Shown here: positions 47,805 to 59,822 of the stretch, piece after piece
How positions within the stretch are numbered: position 1 is the stretch's first letter
Layout of the letters: each line of letters begins with the position of its first letter
Origin: Tanypteryx hageni
Taxonomy: Eukaryota > Arthropoda > Insecta > Odonata > Petaluridae
Assembly: GCA_028673005.1 (NCBI GenBank)
Contig: CM054118.1
Location: 58,721,338 to 58,785,337, forward strand
Direction of reading: 5' to 3'
DNA length: 64,000 nt
Program-made: the position numbers and the translations under genes
Notes under the pieces: generated by a model
Told to the model about the DNA's origin: nothing
What the model saw: the letters and a program-made list of their open reading frames with translations, nothing else
Databases searched by the model: none

Positions 47805-49620
47805 ATTATTTTTTTTAAACATTCAACTAATGGAATATAGAACATAAAATCTTTCAAATAACTTAGATTTATATGAAACTTTTGAATTGTTTAAACGGAA
47901 ATATTAATTTAAAATCACTTCATTCCATCAATTTCTAAAATATTCCGGATTAAATTATTTGTAATAATGGGTATGCAAATACATTAGAAAAGTGACAAAG
48001 TTTTTAAAAAATCTTTAGATTTTATATTATAGGACATGATAATTTTCGAATTCATGAAATATCCAAAAAATACGTTTCTCAAATAATTTCGATTTTTGCA
48101 GTCTCCAATTTTTGGATTGGAATTGTGAATTTTTAAATTTTATAGAATTTTTGGAATTTTTTGCATTTTTGGAATTGTTCGCTGTTTTTGAAATATTCAA
48201 ATTTTGGAAGTTTAAATTTTAGGAATTCTTTGAATTTTTGGAATTTTTGCAATTCTCGAATTTGGGGAGTTTTTGAAATTTTTAGAATAATTGGAATACC
48301 CCGGATTTTTGGGATTGTTTAAATTTTTTAAATGATTCGAATTTTTGGATTTAAAAATATGGGTGTTTTTGGAATTTTTAAAAATTGTTTGAATTTTTTT
48401 AATATTTCAATATTTTGAAATTTTTGGAATGTTTGCAATTGCTCTAATTTTTGCCATTTCTCGAGTTTGTGGTTTTTTGGAATATTTGGAATTATTCGAA
48501 TTTTTGGAATATTTCAGATTTTTTGAATTGTTCGAATTTTTTGGATTGTTGGAATTTTTCTAATTTTTGGAATTTCTTGAATTTTTCGATATTTTGAAAA
48601 TTTTAAAATGTTTTGGAAATTTTAGAATATTTGGAATTTTTCAGTTTTCTAATTTTTCAAATTTTTGGGATTTGTCAAAAAATTCCAAAATTTTGAAAAA
48701 TTTGAAGATTTCCAAATATTGGAGATATCCCGAAAATTCGAAAAATGTCAAAAATTCGAAATATTGGAAAAATTCCAAAAATCCAAAAAAATTAAAAATT
48801 CCATATATTTCAAAAATTCAAAAAATTTAAAATACCAAAAATTCCAAGAATTTGAAAATTCTAAAAATTTGAAAATTTTCAAAAATTCCAAGAATTCCAA
48901 AAATTCGAAAAATTTCAGAAATTGGAAAAATTCTAAAATTTCCAAAAAATTGAAAAATTTCAATAATTCAGAAAATTCGAAAAATTCCAAGATTTCCAAA
49001 AGATTCAAAAATTCGATAAATTTCAAGAATTCCAAAAATTTCGCAAATTAAAAATTGAGATATTTGAAAAATTTTAAAAATTCGAAAAATTTCAAAAATT
49101 GGAAAATTTTACAAAATTTGACAAATTCCAAAAACGTTGAAAAATTGCAAGAATTCCAAAATTAAAAAAATAGAAAAATTCTAATTCGAAAAATTTGAAA
49201 GATTTCAAAAATTCGAAAAATTCCAATAGAAAAATTCCAAAAATGCCAAATTACAGAATTTCGATCAATTAAAAAATTCGAACAATTTAAAAAATTGAAT
49301 GTTCCAAATGTGGAAAATCCCAAAAATCGAAATATATCCACAGATTCGATTCAAAAAAGTTATAATTAATAATTCGAAAAATTTTATTTAAAAATTAAGT
49401 TTTTTCAAACTTTTAAACTTTCCAGATGTATTTGCATACCCATTAATATATATAATTTAACCTAGAATATTTTCGAAATTAATGGAATGATCTGATCTTA
49501 AATTAATATTTCCGTTTGAACAATTCAATAGTTTCATTTAAGTCCAAGTTATTTGAATGATTTTATATTTTCGATATGTGAGATATTATAGTAGTTCAAT
49601 ATTTTTAAAAAATTTCTTGT
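47805..49620. repeat. 1.8-kb foldback built on an AATTTTTGGAATTTTT satellite
   Basis: Outer arms (about 47805-48100 and 49340-49620) are imperfect inverse copies. Exact or near-exact pairs include TGGGTATGCAAATACAT (47968) with ATGTATTTGCATACCCA (49426), and AAACGGAAATATTAATTTAA with its inverse at about 49500. Inside, 48100-48664 is made of GGAATTTTTGAATTTTTGG on the plus strand, while 48668-49340 is made of its complement, CCAAAAATTCGAAAAATTCC. The whole locus can therefore fold into one stem of roughly 850 bp. Repetitive Lys/Asn/Ser or Phe/Glu/Leu frames (up to 128 codons) are artefacts of the satellite. Confidence 0.85.
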
Positions 49621-52600
49621 CGTCATATAAAAAATATTTGAAATATGGTTTATACATATTTGCTAGTATTGAAGATTCAACATTACTGAAAAGTTTTAAT
49701 TATTTTGATATCTGTTATATTTGAAATATTAGAAATTCTGTAAAATATCAGTAAAATCGGACAATTCATATGGAATATTTACAAACATCCTGCGTTTCTG
49801 TCGCGTATGCTATAATTGTCTAAAATTTATAATAAATATTAAGCTAGTTTCTAAAATTTACGTTAAAGACCTTTCGGATCGCTATGAAGCTTCGAGTATC
49901 TGTACCTGAGGAGTTTCTGCCTTTAATGACGAACGCTTGCCATCAGGGATTCTGCTATTGAAAAGTAGTGCAGAGATATTTTTTCTGCTGCGAATAATTA
50001 GGGTCTGATTTCTGAAACTGAATTTAGAGTCCTTACAGCGCCTAGTGTAACGCCGAACGCTTTTAAGCACTTCACAGTCGATCAATTTCATTTCGTTAAA
50101 CACAAAAACTACGTCTTACTGTTATATATGCGGAATTTCACATCAATTTCTCGTGCATGTATAATTTTTTATAGAAGCGAATAGTTTTGAATCGTTTTTC
50201 TATCTTTTAAAAGCATAAAATGATGTTAATAACGTGGAAGATTCAATATCTCGCTTCAAAAATGGTTTCACAAAACTTGTCCATTTATTCGTAGAAATAT
50301 AGGCAAAACTAAAATTAATTCGGGATGGTGACAGTTTTTACGGTTTTTTAAAAAGAATTTTAAACTTTATATGAGTGATCTATAATCTAAAATGCAATAC
50401 ATTTGAGGCTTTGGTTTTATATTTTAATTATTTATATATTCAATACAGTCAACATATCACTTTTCAACACCATCTGGAAAACTTTACCTTGAAATATTTT
50501 TTGTTTAAAGTACTTAGTTCTGTTTTCATATACTAATTTTACAGTAAATGTGATTAATGGAATTTGAACGGCTGGGTGAGCTTCCTGCAATTGGAAGACA
50601 AAGAACTATATTACATTATAGATTAATCCTTTAAGGCACTTAATGAAAATGTGTAAAAGTAATTCTTTTAAGAAATTATATTCTTTGTTATATTTCAAAT
50701 TTTATTAAAATACATTTTCCCGTTTCAAAGATATCGAATGCGACATATATGTACCAGTAACATTTTCTTTTGCTTTGGTCGGAAACTTGTATATATCCAA
50801 ATCTATCACCTTTAGTAGAAATTAATTGCCGCATAAAAGAATAAATTAATTTGGAGCTCTTAATCATATTGATAATAGTTAAAAAAAGTTTTAAGAAAGA
50901 TTGGACGGCCGCTGAAATACCACCGAGGATGTCTGCACCTTAGCGGAAAAGGGCATCCGGTTTAATCGATCTTTTTGAGTGACTTTGTTCATTTAAATTT
51001 AAAATGTGGGGGGGGAAGGCGAATAGCATTTTAGACTAAAATCACTTTCACCTCAAATTTCCATCTTCCATATTTTTTAATGCTTTCCATTTTACATCCA
51101 TTAACATTTTTATATTTCTTTTATAGCTACTTAGTTAATATCAGTCTTCCACCGAGGTATTTAAATGCTCCGCCAACTTATCACTTCTATAACAGATGTA
51201 GTTCAGACGAAATTGTATCTTTTGAAGCTCACAGGGAGTCACTTTGGTTACGAGATAAAAATTAATAAATATTAACTTGCATTTATAATGCTTTGTCTTT
51301 TTTCTATACTTTACAACTCAAATACATTTTATCTCTATTTATGTTTTTATTATTCGATGTAAAATTGGGCATTGAGCTCGTTGAAATAATTCAATAGAAA
51401 ATACTTATTATTTTCGTTAGAAGCCCTTACAAAACAAAACAGAAAAACTTCTGAGTAAAGGAGGGGGCGTGAGGATTTTAGAAGATCAGAAGGAGGCGCA
51501 CGGCGAAAAAAGTTCAAAACCACCGATCTATCGGATTCAGGCCAAAAGGTGAACTTCATTTTTTTATTATTTATTTTCAAAATCTCCGTATTATTTATAG
51601 TCCAGTATGTAAGCCGGATAATTCATTTCGAGCGTACGAAAGGATTTTTTTTAGCTTAAGGCTGTCCAAAAAAATTAGGCTTCAGATTAGATTATGATGC
51701 GAGATATTTTTGCATGTTTTTATTCTCGGGTGGTTTAGCTTGCGGAACAGAAATGTTTTCTTATCGGAGACGAACTGAACAATACACATCGTCGGACCGA
51801 CATTTCACCGACATAAGTCCTCTCTTAAAACAGGGAGAAGTGGAGAGATGAGCTTGTAAACAGGTATTACAAGACCATTTTGCATCGCGGGGATTTAACC
51901 GGCCATTTTGTGTTTATGTATCCATCGTTCGCCTCTGCTCCGCCGTCCCTTTTTTTGTTGCCGTCTATTTTTTTGCGAACTTTTCTTTCTTCTCGTAGCT
52001 GCGACCTCCTTCCCTTTCCTCAGCAACCATTGTTCTGCCTTTTAAATCGAATATTCTTCCATTAATTTCTCTCCCAGTCGGATGTAGTTATTCTAATGTG
52101 TGCATTTTAAAACTATCTTCTCGTAACTATTATTGCCCCCCCCCCTCCCTCCGACTCTAATTCTCTCTCTCTCAACTTCTCTCCATATTTCCTTCTCTTT
52201 CCCTAATGCTCACCATAGCAATTATCATCTCCATATCTCCTTCAAGTGGATTCGAAACCTAATTACACCGACAGTCGTGCGCTGTCATTCCCAGAAGGAC
52301 CTCCTCTCACTTTCTCCCGTTCCCAGCCCTCTTCTCCCCCATCCTATCCCTCCTATTCCTCATTCCCATACGTCCCTCTCTGTCTCTTTTTCGACCCTGG
52401 TGAGTCCTTTTGGGGCCGTGTCCTCTTTACCAGTTCGAGGAAGGAAGGAAAGGAACATCTAAATAAGTCCCAGCGAGCGAGCAGCATCACCAGCAGAAGA
52501 ATATGGAGAATAAGCACTGTGACACACTTCCTTTTCCACGTTTCTTTCTCCGTGATGAGATTCCATTGCCAAGGGAATACAAAAGTCGTTTTTTTGTACC

Positions 52601-54627
52601 CTTTCTCTCTCTCTCTCTCTCTCCTTCCATGTAAGGATAACAAGTTTTTTTTTGTTCTGGCTTACATAATGGCATCACAGAAAGACGTGCCTTTTTTTCT
52701 CTCGACCTCTCTCTTTCTCTCGCTCTCCACCCTCTCTCTCTTTTCCACCCTCTTTTTCCGCTGTACATTCTTTTGAAAAATCTTGACATGGGAAGCGGAA
52801 GGAGATGCACGGGTGGGGGGAGGGGGGAAGAGTTGGAGAGAGACAGGGAAGGAAACGAGGGAGAGAATAGGAGGAGAAACCTCCCACAAGTGTTTTTTGT
52901 CCGGTTAAAAGTATATCTTATCGCTGTATGAATATTTTTTTAAAAGACGTTTCAACTCAAAGTCTATTCTTTCTCTCCTTACAAAGTTTAAGTCAACATG
53001 AGAGAAAAGGTTTTATATATATTTTTTGGAAGGGCATTCTCCGATGGAAAAAAGTAAATAAATTTATGGCTCTGAAATTTTTTCCCGATTAAAAAAAGGG
53101 GGTTTGAGTCTTTTCGCGTGGCAGAATTTCGGAATTCGATTTTGTTTTCTTTTATACATTTGTGACACCATTTCGATTTGTGTTTTCGTCTTGCGATCTT
53201 CTTTAGGATTTATTTATATAGAATACCAATGCCAATACCAATTAAGCTTTTTCCGAGGAAAAGAGATGTCACATGGCGATTTCTGCATAGATTTGGACGA
53301 ATTATGATTGGATAAAAAATAGTTAACTAATTAAATAATACTGAAAGTGAACTCGTAAATTAACAAAAGAGTTTATTCGGGTTATATTCACCTCATATTT
53401 ATGCACAAATACCATATTAACAGACATGTAAATATGTTAGAAGGAATATCGAATTGAAAATTTTACTTAAAGAGTTGTTGTCCTCGACATCTTCACTCTA
53501 TTGTGCTGGTATTTCAAAAACATTCTTGACACATTCATCCATCCGTTTTGTAGCATCATCACATTAATATTAAGCGGATATGAGTAAATACGTTTTGTAA
53601 GTCTATAGTTGTTTTCCATTTTCAAAAAGTTGCAGTTTGGAATATCCACATTGATAAATCTTTTGAATTTTTTCCTTATCTAGGTAAAAAGCTACTGTTT
53701 TTTTGGCCACTCGCTTCCATTAAGCATTTCCGAATATTTTAAAATATTTTTTATGCAGAAGCTTACATTTCGTGAAAGGATGCGATATTCAAAGTGTATC
53801 CTTGTCAAATTTACTGAGTTTAAAAATGGAAATATTCTCCGTTTTATGAGTAGGAGGCATGTGACACCGCTCTTGCTATAAGACCCATAGGCTCAGGTTC
53901 GTCTCTTGGGATGAAATGTAGAGTGTTAAAAATGCATCAAGGTGCTGAGATAAGCTCACATGGGTAGGTATTTTGGTAGAAATCAAATAAGTCGGGAAGT
54001 CCTTTTATGTAAATTGCTAGGAGAGTGTCACTGAATATTAAGACGAGTTAGGCGTAGAAATGGCAATTTAGATATAGTCAAGGATCAGTCGGCGTTTGTT
54101 TTCAAAGGGATTGGAGCTGAACGTGAGAGCAATTTCACTTGAAATGTCTAATGGGCAAAGATAGAGGACAAAAATAAATAGAATTAAATTATCCAGCGGA
54201 AAATTAGGGAAACACAGGAAAGTATGAAATATCTTGCGATATGAGAGATTATGTGCTCACATAAAAGCAACGAAACAATATGTCGAAAAGCGTTGATCAA
54301 ATTTGATGCAATTTTGTATTAATTCTACCTCTTAAGAAATTAAATAAATATAGTTCCAGAGATTTATTAAAATTTCATCGGTTGTTTATCGCAGTAAAAT
54401 ATTTTTTTACGTTTGTTAAAATAGTTGGAAAACGGCAACGGCACCCTCTCACAGCACCGTTAAAATCCCTGAAAGAGTCTAAGGGATAGATTTTATGAAC
54501 GTGTGTGTTAGTGAGAATTAGGAGAAAAGGATGAGCAGTAGACAAAATGTGTAAAATGTTGCACTCTGCTTATAAATACTAAACGAGTTAAGATCATTTA
54601 CGAAAGAAAACAAGTAGGGATGCACAC
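49621..54627. other. Long AT-rich stretch, no gene recognised
   Basis: A CT-rich block at 51930-52400 and (CT)n at 52600-52760, followed by GA/G-rich 52795-52880, account for the overlapping long frames (176 codons plus, 107 codons minus). A G run occurs at 51008-51016. No domain or RNA was identified. Confidence 0.5.
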
Positions 54628-55640
54628 GGGCTTCCCGTGGTACAGAAGTGCTTTTCGTCAAATTCGCCGCGGTATAATCGTATACTAATGTATTTGCTTT
54701 GAAATCATAAAATTATTTTTCCTTATATTGTGGTAGCCCTGATTTTTAGATTCGTTCTAAACATGTTCATTTGGTTTTTCCATTCTATACTCTTCCTACA
54801 AACGCAGTTTCTTTAAAATCCGTTCAGCCATTACCTTCCAAATTTATAGTTGCAGAAAATACTAACCTTGATATTGTGGTAGCCCCATTTAGTTGACCCG
54901 GTTGATAATTAATATTTTGGTTATATATTTATATGATGATTGTATATTCTATCTTAGATTAAAATCCATGAAGTCAGTTCTCTAGAAATACGATTAAAAA
55001 ATATTATTTCATTTTGTAGTGTGGTAGCCCTGCTCTTCAACTCCGCTTTAAACATCTTGATTTCATTATGGTATGTTGCGCAAATCTTATATGCTAAATT
55101 TAGTTGAAATCCGTCCAGCCAATTCTCTCCAAATCTATTATTACTGAAAGAGTTCAATTTTTAGTTGTGGCACCACTGCTTGACTGATGCGGTCCAAATA
55201 TGCTATTTTGGTTTTGTATATATGTGTTAATTATAAATATTACATTTCTTTAAAACTGATCCGGACAATTCAACGCAAACAGGTGTAAAAAGAACGTTGT
55301 TATCACTTTTATAGTGGTAGCACTGACTTCCATATCTACACTAAACAAATTGATTTTGTTTTTCTATGTTGGACACTTCCTCCATAGAAAATTTGGTTGA
55401 AATCGGTTTGTCCAATTCCTTCCAAATTCACAGTTACCGAGAAGTTAAACTTTGCAATTGTGGCACCCCTGCTGAAAGGATCCGGTCGAAATATGACATC
55501 TTGATCATTAATTTATATGAATATTCCATCTACCAAATTTGGTTGAAAACGGTTCAGTCAATTCTTCCCTGATATATGCGTACGGACGGACAAGCATCAC
55601 GAAGATAATAGTGCTTTTCAACAATGACGAAAAGCACTAT
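54628..55640. mobile_element. Helentron/DINE-like element with dimeric ~146-bp tandem repeats
   Basis: AGTGCTTTTCGTCA at 54647-54660 is exactly inverted at 55625-55638, where it also forms the 3' arm of a hairpin AGTGCTTTTC-(9 nt)-GAAAAGCACT (55610-55638). A second hairpin, CACGGG-CTT-CCCGTG, lies just outside the left repeat (about 54626-54640). Between them, GTGGTAGCCCTG-type unit starts fall at about 54729, 54875, 55020, 55165, 55313 and 55459, giving six units of about 146 bp. Units 1, 3 and 5 share one sequence type and 2, 4 and 6 another, so the array is a trimer of a ~292-bp dimer. Subterminal inverted repeats, a central tandem core and a 3' stem-loop together match Helentron-associated (HINE/DINE-1-like) elements. 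The assignment is inference, because no RepHel source is present. Confidence 0.7.
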
Positions 55641-56353
55641 ATTACTGTCGTAGACGGACGAAAACTGCCTATAATTAAAAAAACCTTTCATTGTTGTCTA
55701 TCAAACTTTCAGGAATTACTTGGCGATATCCCTTTTAAATTTTAAGTTGCTCATAATCTACATTAAAGTCATTGGTTTTCTCCATTTGATTAACACGAGG
55801 ATGAGTGTAGCATAATAATCATTTGCATTTTAAAACTACATGAAATCATCGTAGGAACAACGCACGCCTGAAACAAATAAATTTTATTTTTTGCCGTCCA
55901 ATTGGTCCATAAATTTGTTTTTATCGCGAAAATTTCACTCGTTTTCCCGTGAAAAACTTTCGTCCTCAAGGTTGTCGTTTTTGTATAATCTCGTATTATT
56001 GACAGAGATTTTAATTTCGCGTCGGATCCGTCCACATATTCACAAAATGTCGACGGTATCTTGAAGTTTAACCATACATAGATAACAATAACCATAGGAA
56101 GGTAACGAAAATAAACATTCCATTATTCATTGATATTGTGTTAATGATTGAAGTCAAATACTCCTCTATATGATAAAGTCATGGTAGGTCGGGAAACCCT
56201 TAAATGACAGAAATGAATGTGATATGAAACGTTTCTTCTACTAAGAGAGAACTCGAAAATGGAGCATGTTACAATTTTCTACCCGAAATATATGCCGAAA
56301 GGAGGTGGTTCTGAGTGCACACGGGAAGCGGACGAAATGACCTCGCTAGTCAA
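55641..56353. other. AT-rich spacer
   Basis: Nothing supported. Confidence 0.5.
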
Positions 56354-56622
56354 GCTCTCTATAACCAAGTACAGTCATCCTTTTCCCCGACTTTTACCGA
56401 CAACGAGGTAAATTTATTGGTCTAACGCTGGTCATGTGATAGGAGACGCCATTATAAGATAATTATCGTGTATTAATTTTATTTCTACCCCTTAAAAATC
56501 TCATAATTCTCAAAATTCGATTTTTAAGCATACATTCCTATTGAGTTAATACTCTGTTTGGACCCATAATGGCTTCCGTTGTATCAGTCGAAAGGAGTTG
56601 TCCGTACTTTGTTATAGAGAGC
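56354..56622. mobile_element. Small TIR element (GCTCTCTATAAC ends, ~269 bp)
   Basis: GCTCTCTATAACCAAGTAC at 56354 is inverted as GTACTTTGTTATAGAGAGC at 56604-56622, with one mismatch in 19. The repeat may extend a little beyond. The 'CTCTATAAC' phrase recalls pogo/Tigger termini, but the TA duplication could not be confirmed. No protein. Confidence 0.6.
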
Positions 56623-57779
56623 ATTACTCGTTAGAGTTGTCGCGCCCCTAGTATGTTTTAAGCTTCAGAGAAATCTAAAGGATTCAATTCAAAAACGCTA
56701 AAAATAAAAATTTGAAAAATAACTACTCTCTCTCTCTCTTTCTCTCACGTTTTTCCAATAGCCATAAAAGATTTTAGAATTTACCATCGGTGAATACCAC
56801 TGACGGTTGTTTAGTAGCATAATTGAGCAATTAGATTTTCATAAAGTCCTCTTTGTGGCTATTGGAGATACCTGAGATAAGTAATAATTTTATTTTCTAT
56901 TTTGATTTATATGAGCTTATTTCTTGAGTAGTTTTTAGCCATGAGATGAGTACGATAATTCTCTATCGGTCCATAAAATCGGTCAGTGCATATAATAACC
57001 AATGATATCTGAAAGCATAATTACCTAATATGAGCAAAAATGGATATAATTTTATATAATTATATGAAGCCTTTTATAAAAACAAAATATTCATTAATGA
57101 TGCTAAGTTAAATTTCATTTATCGTTATACTTTAAATAAACCCTCCCGATATAAAACGCGTAGTATAATTTATATATACTTGAATATTTGTTATACCTAG
57201 TTCGGAATAGCAAATAGATCAACGCAATGAAAACGGCCTACACGAGAGGTAACGAGCTCATCGACGAAAAATATCGCGCTCTTGGTTGAATTTGGAAACA
57301 AAATAATAAATTTGCACGCGAAAAATCTGTGATCGCAGAATTCCGACATAATGTACCCAACGCACTAATTCCCCACATATCACGCATTAAAAATCAACGA
57401 AAAAAGCAGGGGGTCCAACAAAGTCGGGGGCAAATAAATAGCTAAAAAAACCGAAACGCCAAATTATGTAGGGTTACGCTCCAGGCTTCGCATTTTTCGG
57501 CGGCGACGAAGACAATCAAAATTCGCCCATTCAATTTCCCGACCAAACCGCGACCGAATTGACCCTGGGAAAGAAAGGGAAAGAGAGAGAAAGATGAATA
57601 AAATAACCGCTCTGATTTCAAAACATGTACGAAAAGTATATCTGCATTGGCAAAACTCATTCCGACAGAAGGCGGGTGTAAGAAAAGAGAGTAAAAAGCG
57701 GATAAAAAATGCCGTCGAATTACGGATGATCTCATTTCGACCATATTTATGCGTGCGTGCCAGTGTACACGGGTGTATT

Positions 57780-57784
<5 letters not shown>
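56623..57784. other. No gene recognised
   Basis: AT-rich with a short (CT)n at about 56725. The minus-strand frame that overlaps the (TA)n at its start is not a gene. Confidence 0.5.
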
Positions 57785-57823
<39 letters not shown>

Positions 57824-57860
57824 CATGTATACATATATATAAATATATGCATATATATTA
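57785..57860. repeat. (TA)n microsatellite, left flank of the long-TIR element
   Basis: An AT run with a few interruptions that ends in the TA target base pair of the adjacent element. Confidence 0.95.
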
Positions 57861-58764
57861 GTAGAAGGTGCTTGCATTCTGCAAGCATTTCATCTGACCT
57901 TGAAAAAACATTAATTTTTCAGAGAGATATTTCATCATGGGAAATATATCTATAATTCAAAAGATTTCTTCTCTGCACCGATTTTCGCTTATTCCTTATG
58001 GAACAATAATCGTGTAAAACAATCACTAATATTTGAACTTTAGTTATATTATAATTTTTCCACATAGGGTTAATAATGTCCCACATTTATGCCAAATTTT
58101 AAATTTGTATCACATTTACAAGTGAAATAACATTTAATTAATTGTTAAAAATTAAACAATTTTTAACGGCCGCAATAAAAATTTCATGGATACATTGAAA
58201 TGTTTATTCTTTTACATAGACTAAACTCTACATAATTATAAAATTTCAGCTCCCTAACTTGCCCCGTAGTATCTAAAATTTTCCTATATGTTTAAAATTT
58301 AAGAATTTTTAACAACCAAATTAAAATATCAAAATATGTTTAATTTTTATTTCGTTTTTTTTTAGAAATTCGACCTAAAAAAATTTCAGTGCCGTAGCAC
58401 ATCCGGAAATACATAAATCTTGAAAATCTTTAAAACAATTTCGAATTTTTAGCAGCCGCATTGTTAAATTTTTTCAAGTTATTTACAGAGTAGTGCATTT
58501 GCACAAATAAACATTTGAATCTCTCCATAAATATATTTCGGCAGCCGTTAAAAATGTTTAAAATTAAAACAATTAGAAAAATATTATTTCAAAGTTTGGG
58601 GATCGTTTTAATCTATTATTTTTACATAAGGGAAAAACGAAAATCGCTGCGGAGGTGAAATTTTTAGAATTAAAAAAATATTTGTAATGGTGAAATATCT
58701 GTCTGAAAAATGAATGTTTTCTCAAGGTGAGATGATATGCTTGCAGAATGCAATGACCTTCTAC
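57861..58764. mobile_element. Element with ~185-bp terminal inverted repeats, TA target (904 bp)
   Basis: GTAGAAGGTGCTTGCATTCT at the left is mirrored at the right (inverse GTAGAAGGTCATTGCATTCT). The match continues inward through CATTTTTCAGA.AGATATTTCA and GCGATTTTCG for about 185 bp at each end. TA at 57859-57860 and 58765-58766 fits a Tc1/mariner-type target duplication. Each tip contains a small palindrome (best at the left, GCTTGCA-TTC-TGCAAGC). The core is AT-rich with recurring 'aatttttarcrgccg' and 'aaaatttcag' phrases and no transposase. It is flanked on both sides by (TA)n, so it landed inside a microsatellite. Confidence 0.88.
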
Positions 58765-58768
58765 TAGT

Positions 58769-58771
<3 letters not shown>

Positions 58772-58827
<56 letters not shown>
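58772..58827. repeat. (TA)n microsatellite, right flank of the long-TIR element
   Basis: Continuous AT run. Probably the same microsatellite as the left flank, split by the insertion. Confidence 0.95.
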
Positions 58828-58830
<3 letters not shown>

Positions 58831-59047
58831 CCTCTGTAAGAAGAGTCTATATCTATAATAGATCTGTTATATGTTACGCCTCTTCTGTAAGGATCGTCTA
58901 TATATCATGATAACCAACTCTTTTCAATCGACTGACGGATGAAGGCCTCTCGTAGACTCTTCCAGATTTCCCTATCTACTGCCTCCCTTTTTCAAGTTGG
59001 CCCTAAGAACATCACAAGTTATCTGTCACATATTTTTTTCGGTCTTT

Positions 59048-59056
<9 letters not shown>
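58828..59056. other. Spacer
   Basis: Includes 'tctgtaagaagagtctatatc' and 'tctgtaaggatcgtctatata', a weak two-unit repeat. Nothing else. Confidence 0.45.

Positions 59057-59078
<22 letters not shown>
59049..59078. repeat. (GT)n(TA)n microsatellite left of the Tigger element
   Basis: A GT run passes directly into a TA run 20 bp before the element. Confidence 0.9.
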
Positions 59079-59099
59079 TTACATACAAACACACACATA

Positions 59100-59821
59100 C
59101 TGTAGAAGCCCTCTTAACCGACCTTCGCTTAACCGACTCGCCGGATTATCCGACGTTTGACGCCCCTAGTTCTGAAAACTGAAATCCATAGTTAAGTGCG
59201 ACATTTTACTTAAAAATGACTATTTTAAAAGAGTTTAAACCATTCATTTCACTCCGCAACAATGTCACGAGTTGTCCCTTGCGCTAAAATGTTTCTCATA
59301 CTCAAGGAAAAGGCCCTAACCCTACATTGAAAAATTGGTGGTGCGGAGAAATTTACTGCACGTGATGGATGGTTTGGACGTTGGAAAAAACGTCATGGTA
59401 TCCATGTATTAAGCATCAATGGAGAGAAATTATCGTCTGTTCAGCATGCTGCTCACAAAAATTTTCGCAGGATTTTAGAGAGCTTATCGACCGAGAAAAA
59501 TTAGTTGGAGAATAACTCTACAATATTGAAGAAACGGGTCTAAATTACAAGATGTTACCAACAAAAAAACGATGGCAAAAAAGGACGAGCCTTCAGCATA
59601 AGGATACTTTATATTGGACATTTTTTATTATTAAAGTGAATGACTTATAACATAACATTTGTATCTGTATTGTCTTAATATATTTCAAGTACGTAAAAAT
59701 AAATTCTTAAAATACAGACTGTGTTTATGTGCTTTTCTATTGGTTCTTCGCTTTAACCGACCTTTTCTATTAACCGACTAACTGCCGGTCCCAACCGCGA
59801 CAGATAAGAGGGCTTTTACTG

Positions 59822-59822
<1 letters not shown>
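59100..59822 (+). mobile_element. Tigger/pogo element, internally deleted (723 bp)
   Basis: The left end CTGTAGAAGCCCTCTTAACC and the inverse of the right end (ACAGTAAAAGCCCTCTTATC) are flanked by TA (59098-59099, 59823-59824). Subterminal AACCGACC.T motifs occur at both ends, as in Tigger. It contains a transposase remnant (listed separately). Autonomous Tiggers are roughly 2.4-2.8 kb, so most of this copy has been lost. Confidence 0.85.
59325..59610 (+). pseudogene. Tigger transposase remnant (CENP-B HTH to start of DDE domain)
   Basis: Frame 1 from about 59349 reads ARDGWFGRWKKRHGIHVLSI then NGEKLSS, the family's second CENP-B-type DNA-binding helix-turn-helix. It meets a stop at 59502-59504. 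The reading resumes in another frame at about 59516 with LYNIEETGLNYKMLPTKK, which corresponds to the first catalytic block of the pogo DDE domain. The expected Asp of N-A-D-E-T-G is replaced by Glu, so the catalytic residue is lost. The reading is lost soon after 59590, about where the right part of the gene is deleted. Clearly inactive. An exapted jerky/CENP-B-type gene is excluded by the frameshift and stop. Confidence 0.85.

Noticed and set aside
48567..49051. Open frames of 87-128 codons rich in Lys/Asn/Ser or Phe/Glu/Leu
   Set aside because: They translate the AATTTTTGG satellite; several overlapping frames on both strands are equally open.
53860..53960. tRNA-like piece (GGCTCAGGTTCGTCTC)
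   Set aside because: Only a B-box-like fragment, with no A box at the right distance.
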